The position numbers were made by a program, and so were the translations under genes. The notes beneath the pieces are model-generated. The model searched no databases, was not told where the DNA came from, and was given only the letters and a program-made list of their open reading frames with translations. DNA of 64,000 nucleotides from Brevundimonas sp. Leaf363 (lineage in GTDB: Bacteria; Pseudomonadota; Alphaproteobacteria; Caulobacterales; Caulobacteraceae), in NCBI RefSeq assembly GCF_001424025.1, contig NZ_LMPZ01000002.1, positions 418,714-482,713 on the forward strand, read 5' to 3'. How positions within the stretch are numbered: the stretch's first letter is position 1; each line of letters begins with the position of its first letter. Of the stretch, positions 43,603 to 53,245 are shown one piece after another.

Positions 43603-43980
43603 CGTCAGACGGCCGGGCGGTCGCGGCGGAGCCTGCTTCGTCGAGGAAAGTCCGGGCTCCACGGTGAAAAGGCGGCGGATAACTTCCGCCCGGGGCGACC
43701 CGAGGGATAGCGCCACAGAAAGCAAACCTCCGACCTCGCGAGGTCGGTAAGGGTGAAAGGGTGGGGTAAGAGCCCACCGCGGACCTGGCGACAGGGACGG
43801 CATGGCAAGCCCCGCCTGGAGCAAGACCGAATAGGGGCGTCGCGCAGTTTCGGCTGCAGGGCTCACCGCCCGAGGCGCCCGGGTTGGTCGCGAGAACCGG
43901 TCAGCAATGGCCGGTCCAGAGGAATGATCGTCGCCGTCCCTCGGGGCGGAACAGAACCCGGCTTACAGGCCGTCTGACGC
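43603..43980 (+). ncRNA. rnpB: RNase P RNA, class A
   Basis: The catalytic RNA that matures tRNA 5' ends. Its ends pair as helix P1 (GTCAGACGGCC at 43604-43614 with GGCCGTCTGAC at 43968-43978). Conserved regions are GAGGAAAGTCCGGGCTCC near the start, ACAGAAAGCAAACC, GGTAAGGGTGAAAGGGTG, GTAAGAGCCCACCG, AGAGGAATGATCG and ACAGAACCCGGCTTACAGG near the end. A T-rich stretch (CTCCTTTTC) follows. It lies directly upstream of the dcw cluster. Confidence 0.97.
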
Positions 43981-44051
43981 CTCCTTTTCACGCCTTCAAC
44001 AGTTAACGGCTCCGGCTTTGTTCCGGTCCACAGCCTGTGAATACATGCTTT

Positions 44052-44066
44052 GTTCTATGTATGTTC
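44052..44066 (+). promoter_or_regulatory. LexA-like direct repeat upstream of the dcw cluster
   Basis: GTTC (44052-44055), seven bases TATGTAT, then GTTC (44063-44066) fits the alphaproteobacterial SOS box GTTC-N7-GTTC exactly. The TATGTAT spacer could also be part of a -10. One or two matches are expected by chance in a window this size, so the call depends on its promoter position. Confidence 0.4.
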
Positions 44067-44127
44067 CGCGCCTTTTGAGCAACTTCCCAAGGTTTGGCAT
44101 GCAGTATGGTTAAGATGAGGGGGTTGA

Positions 44128-44162
44128 TCCCATTGTGACCCAGTTTGTCCCATGCTATCCCA
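44128..44162 (-). promoter_or_regulatory. Four MraZ boxes
   Basis: CCCA occurs at 44129-44132, 44139-44142, 44149-44152 and 44159-44162, an exact 10-base period; on the minus strand each reads TGGG followed by T or A. MraZ is known to bind arrays of TGGG-type repeats spaced by one helical turn in its own promoter. The array is about 80 bases before mraZ. Confidence 0.85.
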
Positions 44163-44244
44163 AATCATCGGCTGGGGCTGATACGCGTCGGGCTGGCGCG
44201 AACTCGGGAGCAGGGGCGGGCCGACAGGCTCGATTGGTTCAGGC

Positions 44245-44679
44245 GTGTTTCTCGGAACCTATGAGAAGCAGTTGGACGGCAAGCGCCGTCTCCTGATTCC
44301 GCAGGAATTCCGCACGGCCGAAAACGGCGCCGAGACCGGCGTCTTCTGCTTCCTCTCCATCACCGACGACTGCCTGGAAGCGGGCGGCGCGCCGCTGATG
44401 GCCGAATACGTCGCGCGCATCGAAGCCCTGCCGTTCGGCGGCGAGGAGCGGACGGCGTTGGAGGAGGCCTTCTACGCGGCCCAGCGCCCGCTGGCCTTTG
44501 ACGGCGGCGGCCGCATCACCCTCCCGGAAGGGCTGTGCGAGGATGCAGGCCTGGGCGAAGACGTCGTCATCGCCGGCATGGGCAGCCGCTTCCGCATCTG
44601 GGATCGCGCACGGTGGCAGGCCCGCAAGACCGCCAGCCGTCAGGCCGCCAAGGGTGTCCTGACAGGAGGCGCGTCATGA
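44245..44679 (+). CDS. mraZ: Transcriptional regulator MraZ
   Basis: A 144-residue DNA-binding protein with two SpoVT/AbrB-like halves: [20 protein letters not shown] and [24 protein letters not shown]. It forms rings that bind the boxes upstream and represses the dcw operon in E. coli. The start is GTG at 44245, with a poor SD. Its stop overlaps the rsmH start (ATGA). Confidence 0.93.
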   Translation: MFLGTYEKQLDGKRRLLIPQEFRTAENGAETGVFCFLSITDDCLEAGGAPLMAEYVARIEALPFGGEERTALEEAFYAAQRPLAFDGGGRITLPEGLCEDAGLGEDVVIAGMGSRFRIWDRARWQARKTASRQAAKGVLTGGAS

Positions 44680-45659
44680 GCGCCGCTGCGACGTCACCCC
44701 ATGATCCGGTTCTGATCGCCGAGGTTCTGGAAGCGCTGGCTCCCAAGCCGGGCGATCTGATCATCGACGCCACCTTCGGCGCGGGCGGCTATTCGCGCGC
44801 CATCCTGGAGACAGGCGCCGAGGTCATGGCGCTGGATCGCGACCCGACGGTACAGCCATTCGCCGACGCCCTGGCCGCGGACTTCCCCGGCCGTTTCCAG
44901 CTGGTCCGTGCGCCCTTCGCCGAGTTGGCCACGGTGTTCGCCGAAAGCGGCCGCGCGCGCCTGGACGGCGTGGTGTTCGACATCGGCGTCTCGTCGATGC
45001 AGCTGGACCAGGCCGAGCGCGGCTTTTCCTTCATGCGCGACGGGCCGCTGGATATGCGGATGGCTGACACGGGGCCGACCGCCGCCGATGTAGTCAACGG
45101 CTGGGAGCATGGGCCGCTGGCCCACATATTCAAGCAGTACGGCGAGGAGCGTCAGTCGGGGCGTGTCGCCAGCGCCATCCTGCGTCGCCGCGCCGAACAG
45201 CCCTTCACCCGCACCCTGGATCTGGCCGAGGTCGTCGAAAAGGCCCTGGGCGGCCGACGCGGCGCGCCGATCCATCCGGCCACACGGGTGTTCCAGGCCC
45301 TGCGCATCCAGGTCAATGACGAGCTAGGCCAGCTGACGGCGGGCCTCGAAGCCGCCGAACAGGCCCTGTCGGCCGGCGGCCGACTGGCGGTCGTCACCTT
45401 CCACTCGCTGGAAGACCGCATCGTGAAGGCCTTCATGACCGAGCGGACCGGCGCCACGCCGGGTGGTTCGCGGCACGCCCCGGTGCTGATCGACAGGCGC
45501 GCGCCCACCTTCACCGCCGCCTTCAAGGGCGCCCGCGACGCCACGGACGCCGAGCGCGCCCGCAACCCGCGCGCTCGCTCCGCCCGACTGCGCGCCGCGA
45601 TCCGCACCGCCGCCCCCGATTGGATGGCTGCGGCCCCCGCCCGGAGGGCCGCTGGATGA
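44676..45659 (+). CDS. rsmH: 16S rRNA (cytosine(1402)-N4)-methyltransferase
   Basis: A 327-residue SAM-dependent enzyme that methylates N4 of C1402 in 16S r[17 protein letters not shown] begins the protein, [16 protein letters not shown] is the SAM-binding motif, and [20 protein letters not shown] and [14 protein letters not shown] are family hallmarks. It overlaps mraZ and ftsL by four bases each. Confidence 0.96.
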   Translation: MSAAATSPHDPVLIAEVLEALAPKPGDLIIDATFGAGGYSRAILETGAEVMALDRDPTVQPFADALAADFPGRFQLVRAPFAELATVFAESGRARLDGVVFDIGVSSMQLDQAERGFSFMRDGPLDMRMADTGPTAADVVNGWEHGPLAHIFKQYGEERQSGRVASAILRRRAEQPFTRTLDLAEVVEKALGGRRGAPIHPATRVFQALRIQVNDELGQLTAGLEAAEQALSAGGRLAVVTFHSLEDRIVKAFMTERTGATPGGSRHAPVLIDRRAPTFTAAFKGARDATDAERARNPRARSARLRAAIRTAAPDWMAAAPARRAAG

Positions 45660-46069
45660 TCGCGACCGCCGCCAAGCGCGTGTTCGACTGGAAGATTCGC
45701 GGCGTCCGCTGGATCGAGATCATCGGCGCCCTGGTCGTCGCGGCCCTGATCGCCGGCGTCTACGTCGCCAAGGCCGCCGCCGCCCGCGAAGCGTCGCGCA
45801 TCGCCGAGCTGGAGCGCGAGATCGGCGACAACCGCCAGCGGGTGCGCCTGCTGCGCGCCGAGGTGGCCCGCCTGGAGCAGCCCGCGCGACTGGAGACGCT
45901 GTCGCGCGGCATCGGCATGGCGCCCGTCAATGTGAAGCAACAGGCCGACGAGGCGCGTCTGCCGACCCTGGCCCGCCCGCCGGCCCCGACGCAGCGCGTG
46001 CTGGTCGATCCGACCCCCGCGCCAGTCCCGTCCGCCCCGTCGCCCGCCGAAGCGGAGGGCGCGCAGTGA
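45656..46069 (+). CDS. ftsL: Cell division protein FtsL
   Basis: A 137-residue bitopic protein. A short cytoplasmic N-terminus with [14 protein letters not shown] leads into a membrane helix ([20 protein letters not shown]), then a periplasmic coiled coil ([19 protein letters not shown]). The Pro-rich C-terminus ([20 protein letters not shown]) is long. In the divisome it would pair with FtsB and activate FtsW/FtsI. Position between rsmH and ftsI supports the call, since the family is poorly conserved. ATGA overlap with rsmH, GTGA with ftsI. Confidence 0.87.
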   Translation: MIATAAKRVFDWKIRGVRWIEIIGALVVAALIAGVYVAKAAAAREASRIAELEREIGDNRQRVRLLRAEVARLEQPARLETLSRGIGMAPVNVKQQADEARLPTLARPPAPTQRVLVDPTPAPVPSAPSPAEAEGAQ

Positions 46070-47808
46070 CGATCCGCTCGACCGAACGCTTCGCGCCGCA
46101 CCGGCCCGCCCCGCACGACGGCGCGATGCGACGCCGCGCCCCGAGCGCGCGCTGGCTGATGGAGCTGGTCTGGCGGCTGGAGCACGGGTTCGAGCGCGCC
46201 CGCGCCAACGCCCGGCCTGAGGAAGACACGCGCGTCCGCATCTTCGTCCTGCTGGTCGTCTTCTCGCTGGTGTTCGCCGCCCTGGCCATTGGCGCGGCCC
46301 ATGCCGCCCTGTTCGCGCCCAAGCGTGGCATCGGCGGCGGGGCCAATCCGGCTGCGGTCTCACGCGCCGACCTGGTCGACCGCAACGGCCGCCTGCTGGC
46401 CAGCAACATCACCCACTACGGCCTCTACATTGACCCGGCGGAGATCTGGGACCGCGAGCTGGCCTTTGACCAGATCCGCCAGGCTCTGCCGCGCGTCAGC
46501 CGCAACAAGCTGCGCCGGGCGCTGTTCGGCAGCTCGCGTATCATCGTCGAGGACGGCCTGACGCCGAACGAGCGGACGGCCGTGCACGATCTGGCGCTGG
46601 GCGGCGTGTCGTTCGAGCCCGAGGATCGCCGGGTCTATCCGCTGAGCCCCTCGTCGCTGTTCGTGGTCGGCCGGGCCGATGCGGGCGGCGCGGGCCTGTC
46701 GGGCGCGGAAAAGAGCTTCGACGCCGATATCCGTGCGGCCGGCCAGGAGGGGCAGGACTTCGCCCTGTCGATCGACCTGCGCGTCCAGGGCGTGCTGGAA
46801 AACGAAGTCGCCGCGGCCGCTGTCGAGAACAAGGCCAAGGGCGCGGTCGGCATCGTCGCGGACGCCATGACGGGCGAGGTTCTGGGCCTGACCAGCTGGC
46901 CTGCCGGCGCCGGCAATCAGGTGGTGTCTTCGACCTTCGAAATGGGTTCGGTCTTCAAGACCTTCACCATCGCGTCCGCGGTGGACGCGGGGGCGGCCAA
47001 TCTGACCACCATGCTGGACGCGACCGAGGGCTTCGACGTCGGCGGCGGGCGCACCATCCAGGACTTCCACGCCACGCATCGCGTGCTGAGCCTGGAGGAG
47101 GTCTATCTGCACTCGTCCAACATCGGCACGTCCCGCCTGGCGGTGCAGATGGGCGCCGGGCGGATGCAGGACTACTTCGGCCGCTTCGGCTTCCTGGCCC
47201 AGCCGACCATCGAGCTGCCTCAGCTGGCCAAGCCGCGCACGCCCAGCGACTGGTCCAACTCGACTCTGGCCTCGATGTCCTACGGCTACGCTATCGCCGT
47301 CAGCCCGATACAGCTGGTGCAGGCCATGAATGTGATCGGTTCAGGCGGCCGGTTCGTCCCCTTGACCCTGCGCCCCGGCGGCCGCCAGGACGTGCAGCCG
47401 CGTCAGGTGCTGTCGGCCGGCACGGTGCAGACCATGCTGTATCTGATGCGCCGCAACGTGGTGGCCGGGTCGGGCAAGCCGGCGGATGCGCCGGGCCTGC
47501 GTGTCGGCGGCAAGACGGGCTCGGCCAACAAGCTGGTGGGCGGGCGCTATGACCCCAGCCACGGCGTCGGCACCTTCGCCGCCCTGTTCCCGGTCGACGC
47601 CGCGCCGGGCGCGCACCGCTATTCGATCATCGTGCTGCTGGACGAACCGACCAGCGGGTCGCGTCTGGGCGGCGCTGTCTCGGCCCCGGCCGTCGGCCGC
47701 ATCGCCGACCGCATCGCGCCCTTCCTGAACATCCAGCGCCAGGACGACCCGTGGCGCACCGCCACCGGCGCCGCCGTGGCTCAACCTGAACCGGCGGCCG
47801 CACAATGA
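46066..47808 (+). CDS. ftsI: Division-specific peptidoglycan transpeptidase FtsI (PBP3)
   Basis: A 580-residue inner-membrane protein that crosslinks septal peptidoglycan. The N-terminal anchor is FVLLVVFSLVFAALAIGAAHA. The transpeptidase domain has S295-V-F-K298 (active serine), S350-S-N352 and K483-T-G485. The GTG start at 46066 overlaps ftsL. The cytoplasmic N-terminus is long and basic (about 58 residues). Confidence 0.95.
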   Translation: MTIRSTERFAPHRPAPHDGAMRRRAPSARWLMELVWRLEHGFERARANARPEEDTRVRIFVLLVVFSLVFAALAIGAAHAALFAPKRGIGGGANPAAVSRADLVDRNGRLLASNITHYGLYIDPAEIWDRELAFDQIRQALPRVSRNKLRRALFGSSRIIVEDGLTPNERTAVHDLALGGVSFEPEDRRVYPLSPSSLFVVGRADAGGAGLSGAEKSFDADIRAAGQEGQDFALSIDLRVQGVLENEVAAAAVENKAKGAVGIVADAMTGEVLGLTSWPAGAGNQVVSSTFEMGSVFKTFTIASAVDAGAANLTTMLDATEGFDVGGGRTIQDFHATHRVLSLEEVYLHSSNIGTSRLAVQMGAGRMQDYFGRFGFLAQPTIELPQLAKPRTPSDWSNSTLASMSYGYAIAVSPIQLVQAMNVIGSGGRFVPLTLRPGGRQDVQPRQVLSAGTVQTMLYLMRRNVVAGSGKPADAPGLRVGGKTGSANKLVGGRYDPSHGVGTFAALFPVDAAPGAHRYSIIVLLDEPTSGSRLGGAVSAPAVGRIADRIAPFLNIQRQDDPWRTATGAAVAQPEPAAAQ

Positions 47809-49253
47809 CCGCCATCCGCCTCAGCCAGCTTTTGCGCCGCGACGTGACCGCCGACCCGGTGATTACCAGCCTGACGTCGGACAGCCGCAAGGTCGCGCCC
47901 GGCAGCCTGTTCGTCGCCCTGACCGGCGCGCGTGCGGACGGCCGGGCCTTCATCGCCCAGGCCCTGGCCCAGGGCGCCGCGGCTGTGCTGGCGCCCGTCG
48001 GCACCCCGGATGAGGCCGCGCCGGTGCTGGTCACGTCGGGCGATGTGCGCCGCGCCTACGCCATCGCGGCCCGCAGCTTCTTCGGCGCCCAGCCCAAGAC
48101 CTGCGTCGCCGTCACCGGCACTAACGGCAAGACCTCGGTCGCCAACTTCTGCCGCCAGATCTGGGCCGGCATGGGCCAGAAGGCGGCCAGCATGGGCACG
48201 CTGGGCGTCGTCTATCAATCCGGCCGCGCCAGCCACGCCCTGACCGGCCCCGGCCTGACCACGCCCGACGCCTTTGACGCCGCGCAACTGTTGGCGACCC
48301 TGGCGGAAGAGGGCGTGACCCACCTGGCGCTGGAGGCCTCGTCGCACGGTATCGAGCAGCGGCGGATGGACGGCGTGGCGCTGTCGGCCGCCGCCTTCAC
48401 CAACCTGACCCAGGACCATCTGGACTACCACGGCGACATGGAAAGCTATCGGACGGCCAAGCTGCGGCTGTTCGACACCCTGCTGCCGCGCGGCCGCACC
48501 GCCGTTCTGAACGCCGACAGCGACGCCTATTCCGCCTTCGCCGCCGCCTCGATCATGGCCGGTCTGGGCGTCATGGGCGTGGGCGCGCGCGGCCGCGACC
48601 TGGCGCTGGTCGAGCGCGTCGCCATCCCGGCCGGTCAGCGCCTGACCCTTGAGGTGCACGGCGAGATCATGGAGGTCGTCCTGCCGCTGGCCGGCGCCTT
48701 CCAGGCGTCCAACGCCCTGGTCGCGGCGGGCCTGTGCATCGCCGGGGGCGGCAAGCCGCACGAGGTGATCGCCGCGCTGGAGACCATCGAGGGCGCGCCG
48801 GGCCGGCTGCAACGCATCGCTTCGAACAAGCCGGGCGAGGTCTATGTCGACTATGCTCATACGCCGGACGGTCTGCAGACCGTGCTTCAGGCCCTGCGGC
48901 CCCACGCGACGGGCCGGCTGATCGTCGTCTTCGGGGCCGGCGGTGACCGGGATGCGGGCAAGCGTCCGCTGATGGGCCAGATCGCCGGTCGCCTGGCCGA
49001 CGTGGCCATCGTCACCGACGACAATCCCCGTTCAGAGGATCCGGCGCTGATCCGCGCCGCCGTGCGTCAGGGCTGCCCCAAGGCCGCCGAGATCGGCGAT
49101 CGCCGCGCCGCCATCTTCGAGGCCATCGGCATGATGCGCGACGGGGATGTGGTCGTGGTCGCCGGAAAAGGGCATGAACAGGGTCAGATCGTCGGCGGAA
49201 TCGTGCATCCCTTCGACGACGCCACTGTCGCCGCTGAAGCCCTGAATGCCTGA
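47805..49253 (+). CDS. murE: UDP-MurNAc-tripeptide synthetase, meso-DAP adding
   Basis: A 482-residue ligase adding meso-diaminopimelate to UDP-MurNAc-L-Ala-D-Glu. The ATP loop is TGTNGKTS (104-111), LEASSHGIEQRRMDG is conserved, and TDDNPRSEDP carries the DNPR motif that selects meso-DAP. It overlaps ftsI by 4 bases and murF by 8. Confidence 0.96.
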   Translation: MTAIRLSQLLRRDVTADPVITSLTSDSRKVAPGSLFVALTGARADGRAFIAQALAQGAAAVLAPVGTPDEAAPVLVTSGDVRRAYAIAARSFFGAQPKTCVAVTGTNGKTSVANFCRQIWAGMGQKAASMGTLGVVYQSGRASHALTGPGLTTPDAFDAAQLLATLAEEGVTHLALEASSHGIEQRRMDGVALSAAAFTNLTQDHLDYHGDMESYRTAKLRLFDTLLPRGRTAVLNADSDAYSAFAAASIMAGLGVMGVGARGRDLALVERVAIPAGQRLTLEVHGEIMEVVLPLAGAFQASNALVAAGLCIAGGGKPHEVIAALETIEGAPGRLQRIASNKPGEVYVDYAHTPDGLQTVLQALRPHATGRLIVVFGAGGDRDAGKRPLMGQIAGRLADVAIVTDDNPRSEDPALIRAAVRQGCPKAAEIGDRRAAIFEAIGMMRDGDVVVVAGKGHEQGQIVGGIVHPFDDATVAAEALNA

Positions 49254-50652
49254 GACCCAAGCCCTCTGGACCGCCGCCGAGATCGCGCGCGCGACCGGCG
49301 GGGTCGCCCACGGCGACTTCGCCGCGACCGGCGTCGGCTACAACAGCCGCGAGCTGGCGCCCGGCGACCTGTTCGTGGCGCTGGCGGGCGCACGCGACGG
49401 GCATGAGTTCGCCGCCGGCGCCTTCGCCTCCGGCGCGGCCGGCGCGCTGACCCAGCGCCCCGTCGAGGGCGGGCCCTATGTCATTGTCCCCGATACGCTG
49501 AGGGCGCTGGAGGCGCTGGGCGTCGCCGCCCGCGAGCGCGCGCCCCAGGTCCGGCGCGGCGCCGTCACCGGCAGCGTCGGCAAGACCAGCGTGACCCAGG
49601 CGATCAAGGCGGGCGTCGACCTGGCAGGGCCGGCGCACGCCTCGATCAAGAGCTACAACAACCACATCGGCGTGCCGTTGAGCCTGGCGCGGATGCCGCA
49701 GGGTGTGGCCCGCGCCGTGTTCGAGATCGGCATGAACGCGCCGGGCGAGATCGCGCCGCTGTCGAAACAGGTGCGCCCCCACGCCGCCTGCGTGACCACG
49801 GTCGGCCCGGTGCACATCGAGGCCTTCGCCGATGGCGAGGCGGGCGTGGCGCGCGAGAAGGCGTCGATTTTCGAGGGGCTGGCCGAGGGCGGCCTGGCGG
49901 TCGTCAACGGCGATTCCGTCTGGACGGGCCTGCTGTGCGACGTCGCACGTCGCAACGGCGCCCGCACCGCGACCTTCGGGGCCGGCGCGGGGCACGACGC
50001 GCGCCTGATCTCCTTCGATCCGGACGAGAACGGCGCCTTCGTGACGGCGGAGATACACGGACGTACAGTCGAGTATCGGCTCAGCCAGTCCGGCTATCAC
50101 TGGGGCCCCAACAGTCTGTGCGTCATCCTGATGCTGGAGGCGCTGGACGTGCCGTTGGACACGGCGCTGCGAGCCTTGTCCGGCTTCCAGCCGCTGGCCG
50201 GTCGCGGCGAGACCCGGCGCGTCGGCGTTCCCGGCGGCGAGTTCACCCTGATCGACGAGAGCTATAACGCCAATCCGCTGTCCATGACGGCGGGCTTCCG
50301 CAGCCTGGGCGCGAAGACGCCGGGGCCGGGCGGACGGCGCGTGCTGGTGCTGTCCGATATGCTGGAGCTGGGCGACCAGTCGCGCGCCCTGCACGAAGGT
50401 CTGGCGGAGGCCATCGTCGCGGCCGATGTGGCGCAGGTCCACGCCGCCGGATCGCAGATGCGGTACCTCTACGACGCCCTGCCGCCGGAACGCCGGGGCG
50501 AGTGGCGCGAGACCGCCGCCGATCTGGCCGCCGTCGCCGATCGCCTGGCCGGCCCCGGCGACATCGTCATGGTCAAGGGCTCGAACGGGTCCAGGGCCGC
50601 GCTGGTGGCCAAGGCGCTGGCGCAACTGGATCAAGCCGAGGGGGCGATCTAA
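49246..50652 (+). CDS. murF: UDP-MurNAc-pentapeptide synthetase
   Basis: A 468-residue ligase adding D-Ala-D-Ala to the UDP-MurNAc tripeptide. The P-loop reads [41 protein letters not shown] and [13 protein letters not shown] are family motifs. It is separated from mraY by only four bases. Confidence 0.95.
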   Translation: MPETQALWTAAEIARATGGVAHGDFAATGVGYNSRELAPGDLFVALAGARDGHEFAAGAFASGAAGALTQRPVEGGPYVIVPDTLRALEALGVAARERAPQVRRGAVTGSVGKTSVTQAIKAGVDLAGPAHASIKSYNNHIGVPLSLARMPQGVARAVFEIGMNAPGEIAPLSKQVRPHAACVTTVGPVHIEAFADGEAGVAREKASIFEGLAEGGLAVVNGDSVWTGLLCDVARRNGARTATFGAGAGHDARLISFDPDENGAFVTAEIHGRTVEYRLSQSGYHWGPNSLCVILMLEALDVPLDTALRALSGFQPLAGRGETRRVGVPGGEFTLIDESYNANPLSMTAGFRSLGAKTPGPGGRRVLVLSDMLELGDQSRALHEGLAEAIVAADVAQVHAAGSQMRYLYDALPPERRGEWRETAADLAAVADRLAGPGDIVMVKGSNGSRAALVAKALAQLDQAEGAI

Positions 50653-50656
50653 GTCT

Positions 50657-51766
50657 ATGTTTTACCTTCTGTATCTATACTTCGGTGATGCGGCGAAGGA
50701 CTACCCGCTGCTGAACCTGGTCCAGTACCAGACGGTTCGGACGGGCCTGGCCATGGCCACCGCCATGATCGTCGCCGTGGCGATGGGCAGCCGCTTCATC
50801 AACTGGATCCGCGCCAAGCAGGGCCGGGGCCAGCCGATCCGCGACGACGGCCCGGTCAGCCACCTCTCGAAGGTCGGCACCCCGACCATGGGCGGCCTGA
50901 TGATCCTGGCCGGCATCGCCGTAGCGGTCTTCCTGTGGGGCGACCTGACCAACCCCTACATCTGGATCGTCAGCTTCGTGACTGCGGCGTTCGGCGTGCT
51001 GGGCTTCATCGACGACTACGCCAAGGTGACGAAGCAGACCTCGGCGGGCCTGACCTCGAAGCAGAAGCTGGCGGCCCAGCTGGTCGTGGCATTGATCGCG
51101 GGCACGCTGACCGTGGTCTGGATGACCCTGTCGCCGACGTCGCCGGGTCTGGAGACCTCGATCGCCTTCCCGTTCTTCAAGGCGGTGCTGCTGAACGTCG
51201 GCTGGTTCTATGTGGCGTTCGCGGCCTTCACCATTATCGGCTTCTCCAATGCGGTGAACCTGACGGACGGTCTGGACGGCCTGGCCATCGTGCCGGTGAT
51301 GATGGCGGCGGCGGCGTTCGGCATCATCTCCTACGTCGCGGGCAACTTCATCTTCAGCCAGTATCTGCAGATCCACCACGTGCCCGGTTCGGGTGAATTG
51401 GCCATCTTCTGCGCGGCCATGATCGGCGGGGGCGCCGGCTTCCTCTGGTACAACGCCCCGCCGGCCAAGATCTTCATGGGCGACACCGGCTCACTGGCCC
51501 TGGGCGGCGCGCTGGGCGCGATCGCCGTGACCACCAAGCACGAACTGGTGCTGGGCATCGTCGGCGGCCTGTTCGTCGTCGAGGCCGCCTCGGTCATGAT
51601 CCAGGTCGCCTATTACAAGGCCACCAAGAAGCGCATCTTCCTGATGGCGCCCGTGCACCACCACTTCGAGAAGCTGGGCTGGCCGGAATCGACCGTGGTG
51701 ATCCGCTTCTGGATCATCGCCGCCGCCTTGGCCCTTATCGGCCTGTCGACCCTGAAGCTTCGATAG
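50657..51766 (+). CDS. mraY: Phospho-MurNAc-pentapeptide transferase
   Basis: A 369-residue inner-membrane enzyme that makes lipid I. It has about ten hydrophobic segments. Conserved loops include GTPTMGG near residue 75, [16 protein letters not shown] (catalytic aspartates), [12 protein letters not shown] and the histidine motif PVHHHFE. Its TAG is directly followed by the murD ATG. Confidence 0.97.
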   Translation: MFYLLYLYFGDAAKDYPLLNLVQYQTVRTGLAMATAMIVAVAMGSRFINWIRAKQGRGQPIRDDGPVSHLSKVGTPTMGGLMILAGIAVAVFLWGDLTNPYIWIVSFVTAAFGVLGFIDDYAKVTKQTSAGLTSKQKLAAQLVVALIAGTLTVVWMTLSPTSPGLETSIAFPFFKAVLLNVGWFYVAFAAFTIIGFSNAVNLTDGLDGLAIVPVMMAAAAFGIISYVAGNFIFSQYLQIHHVPGSGELAIFCAAMIGGGAGFLWYNAPPAKIFMGDTGSLALGGALGAIAVTTKHELVLGIVGGLFVVEAASVMIQVAYYKATKKRIFLMAPVHHHFEKLGWPESTVVIRFWIIAAALALIGLSTLKLR

Positions 51767-53245
51767 ATGATCCCGGTCCCCGGCTATGAGGGCAGGCGTG
51801 TCGCGGTCTTCGGCCTGGGCCGGTCGGGGATCACGGCGGCGCGCGCGCTCAAAGCCGGCGGAGCGGTTCCCATACTCTGGGACGACGGCGTTTCGGGCCG
51901 GATGCAGGCCGAGGCGGAAGGCTTCGATCTGGAGGACCTGACCCAGGCCGACTGGTCCGGGTTCGCGGCCTTGGTCCTGTCGCCGGGCGCACCCCTGACC
52001 CACCCCAAGCCGCACTGGACAGTGGACAAGGCGCATGACGCCGGCGTGCCCGTCATCGGCGACATCGAACTGTTCGCCCGCGCCCTGGCCGCCATCCCGG
52101 CCGACCAGCGCCCGCAGGTCGTGGCCATCACCGGCACCAACGGCAAGTCGACGACGACCGCGCTGATCGGCTGGGTGCTGAAGCAGGCAGGGCTGACGGT
52201 GCACGTCGGCGGCAATATCGGCATCGGCGTCCTGGCCCTGCCGGCGCCGACCCCCGACGCCGTCTATGTGATCGAGGTGTCCAGTTATCAGCTGGACCTG
52301 ACCGACAGCTTCGCGCCCGACGTGGCGATCCTGACCAACCTGTCGCCCGACCACCTGGACCGGCACGGTGGAATGGAAGGCTATCTGCAGGCCAAGATGC
52401 GCATCTTCCGCCGCATGGCGCCCGAGCGGGTGGCCCTGATCGGCGTCGATGACGACTACGGCTGGCGCATCGTGAGCGAGCTGAACGCGCGGCGCCTGCG
52501 CCTCTCGACCATCACCACCCGCACCCCGCCGCAGTATGTCGAGCCGAACGGCGGCGTGCCGGTCGCCGAGCTTCGCGCGCGCAAGCCGGACCAGATCGCC
52601 GCCTTCGACCAGGGCCGCTTTATCATCCTGGACGCCACCGAGGGGCGGCTGGTCGCGGACGGCATCGCGATCGCCGACCTGTCAAAGGCCCGCTCCTTGC
52701 CCGGCCGCCACAACGCCCAGAACGCCGCCTTCGCCTATGGCGCCGCGCGGGCGGTGGGGCTGTCGCATGACGAGGCGGTGGCGGGCCTGCTGAGTTTCCC
52801 GGGTCTGGCGCACCGGATGGAGACGGTGGCGCATCTGGGCGAGGTCGCCTTCGTCAACGACTCCAAGGCCACCAACGCGGACGCCGCGCGGCAGGCCTTG
52901 ATGAGCTATCCGAGCGTCTTCTGGATCGCCGGCGGCCGGGCCAAGTCGGGCGGCATCGTGGACCTGCGCGATCTCTTCGGCCGGGTGACCAAGGCCTATC
53001 TGATCGGCGAGGCGGCCGAGGATTTCGCCGCCACACTGGGCGCTGCGCCTCACGTCGTCTCGCGCACGATGGAGGCCGCCGTGGCAGCCGCCGCCGCCGA
53101 TGCGCGCGCTGCCGGCGGCGCCCAGGTGGTGCTGCTGTCGCCCGCCTGCGCCTCCTTCGACCAGTATCCCGACTTCGAGGCGCGAGGCGAAGCCTTCCGC
53201 GCCGCCGTTCTCAACCTGGGCGCCACGCCGGAGCCGGCCGCATGA
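51767..53245 (+). CDS. murD: UDP-MurNAc-L-alanine--D-glutamate ligase
   Basis: A 492-residue ligase. The N-terminal domain binds the UDP group (VAVFGLGRSGITAARAL), the ATP loop is TGTNGKSTTTALIG, and NLSPDHLDRHG, NDSKATNADAA and the late LLSPACASFDQYPDFEARG are typical. It starts immediately after the mraY stop, and its end overlaps ftsW by 4 bases. Confidence 0.96.
   Translation: MIPVPGYEGRRVAVFGLGRSGITAARALKAGGAVPILWDDGVSGRMQAEAEGFDLEDLTQADWSGFAALVLSPGAPLTHPKPHWTVDKAHDAGVPVIGDIELFARALAAIPADQRPQVVAITGTNGKSTTTALIGWVLKQAGLTVHVGGNIGIGVLALPAPTPDAVYVIEVSSYQLDLTDSFAPDVAILTNLSPDHLDRHGGMEGYLQAKMRIFRRMAPERVALIGVDDDYGWRIVSELNARRLRLSTITTRTPPQYVEPNGGVPVAELRARKPDQIAAFDQGRFIILDATEGRLVADGIAIADLSKARSLPGRHNAQNAAFAYGAARAVGLSHDEAVAGLLSFPGLAHRMETVAHLGEVAFVNDSKATNADAARQALMSYPSVFWIAGGRAKSGGIVDLRDLFGRVTKAYLIGEAAEDFAATLGAAPHVVSRTMEAAVAAAAADARAAGGAQVVLLSPACASFDQYPDFEARGEAFRAAVLNLGATPEPAA

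Noticed and set aside
44099..44140. Very short ORFs after the SOS-like box (4 and 10 codons), considered as a SidA-like division inhibitor.
   Set aside because: Too short, no membrane helix and no SD; SidA is about 29 residues with a transmembrane segment.
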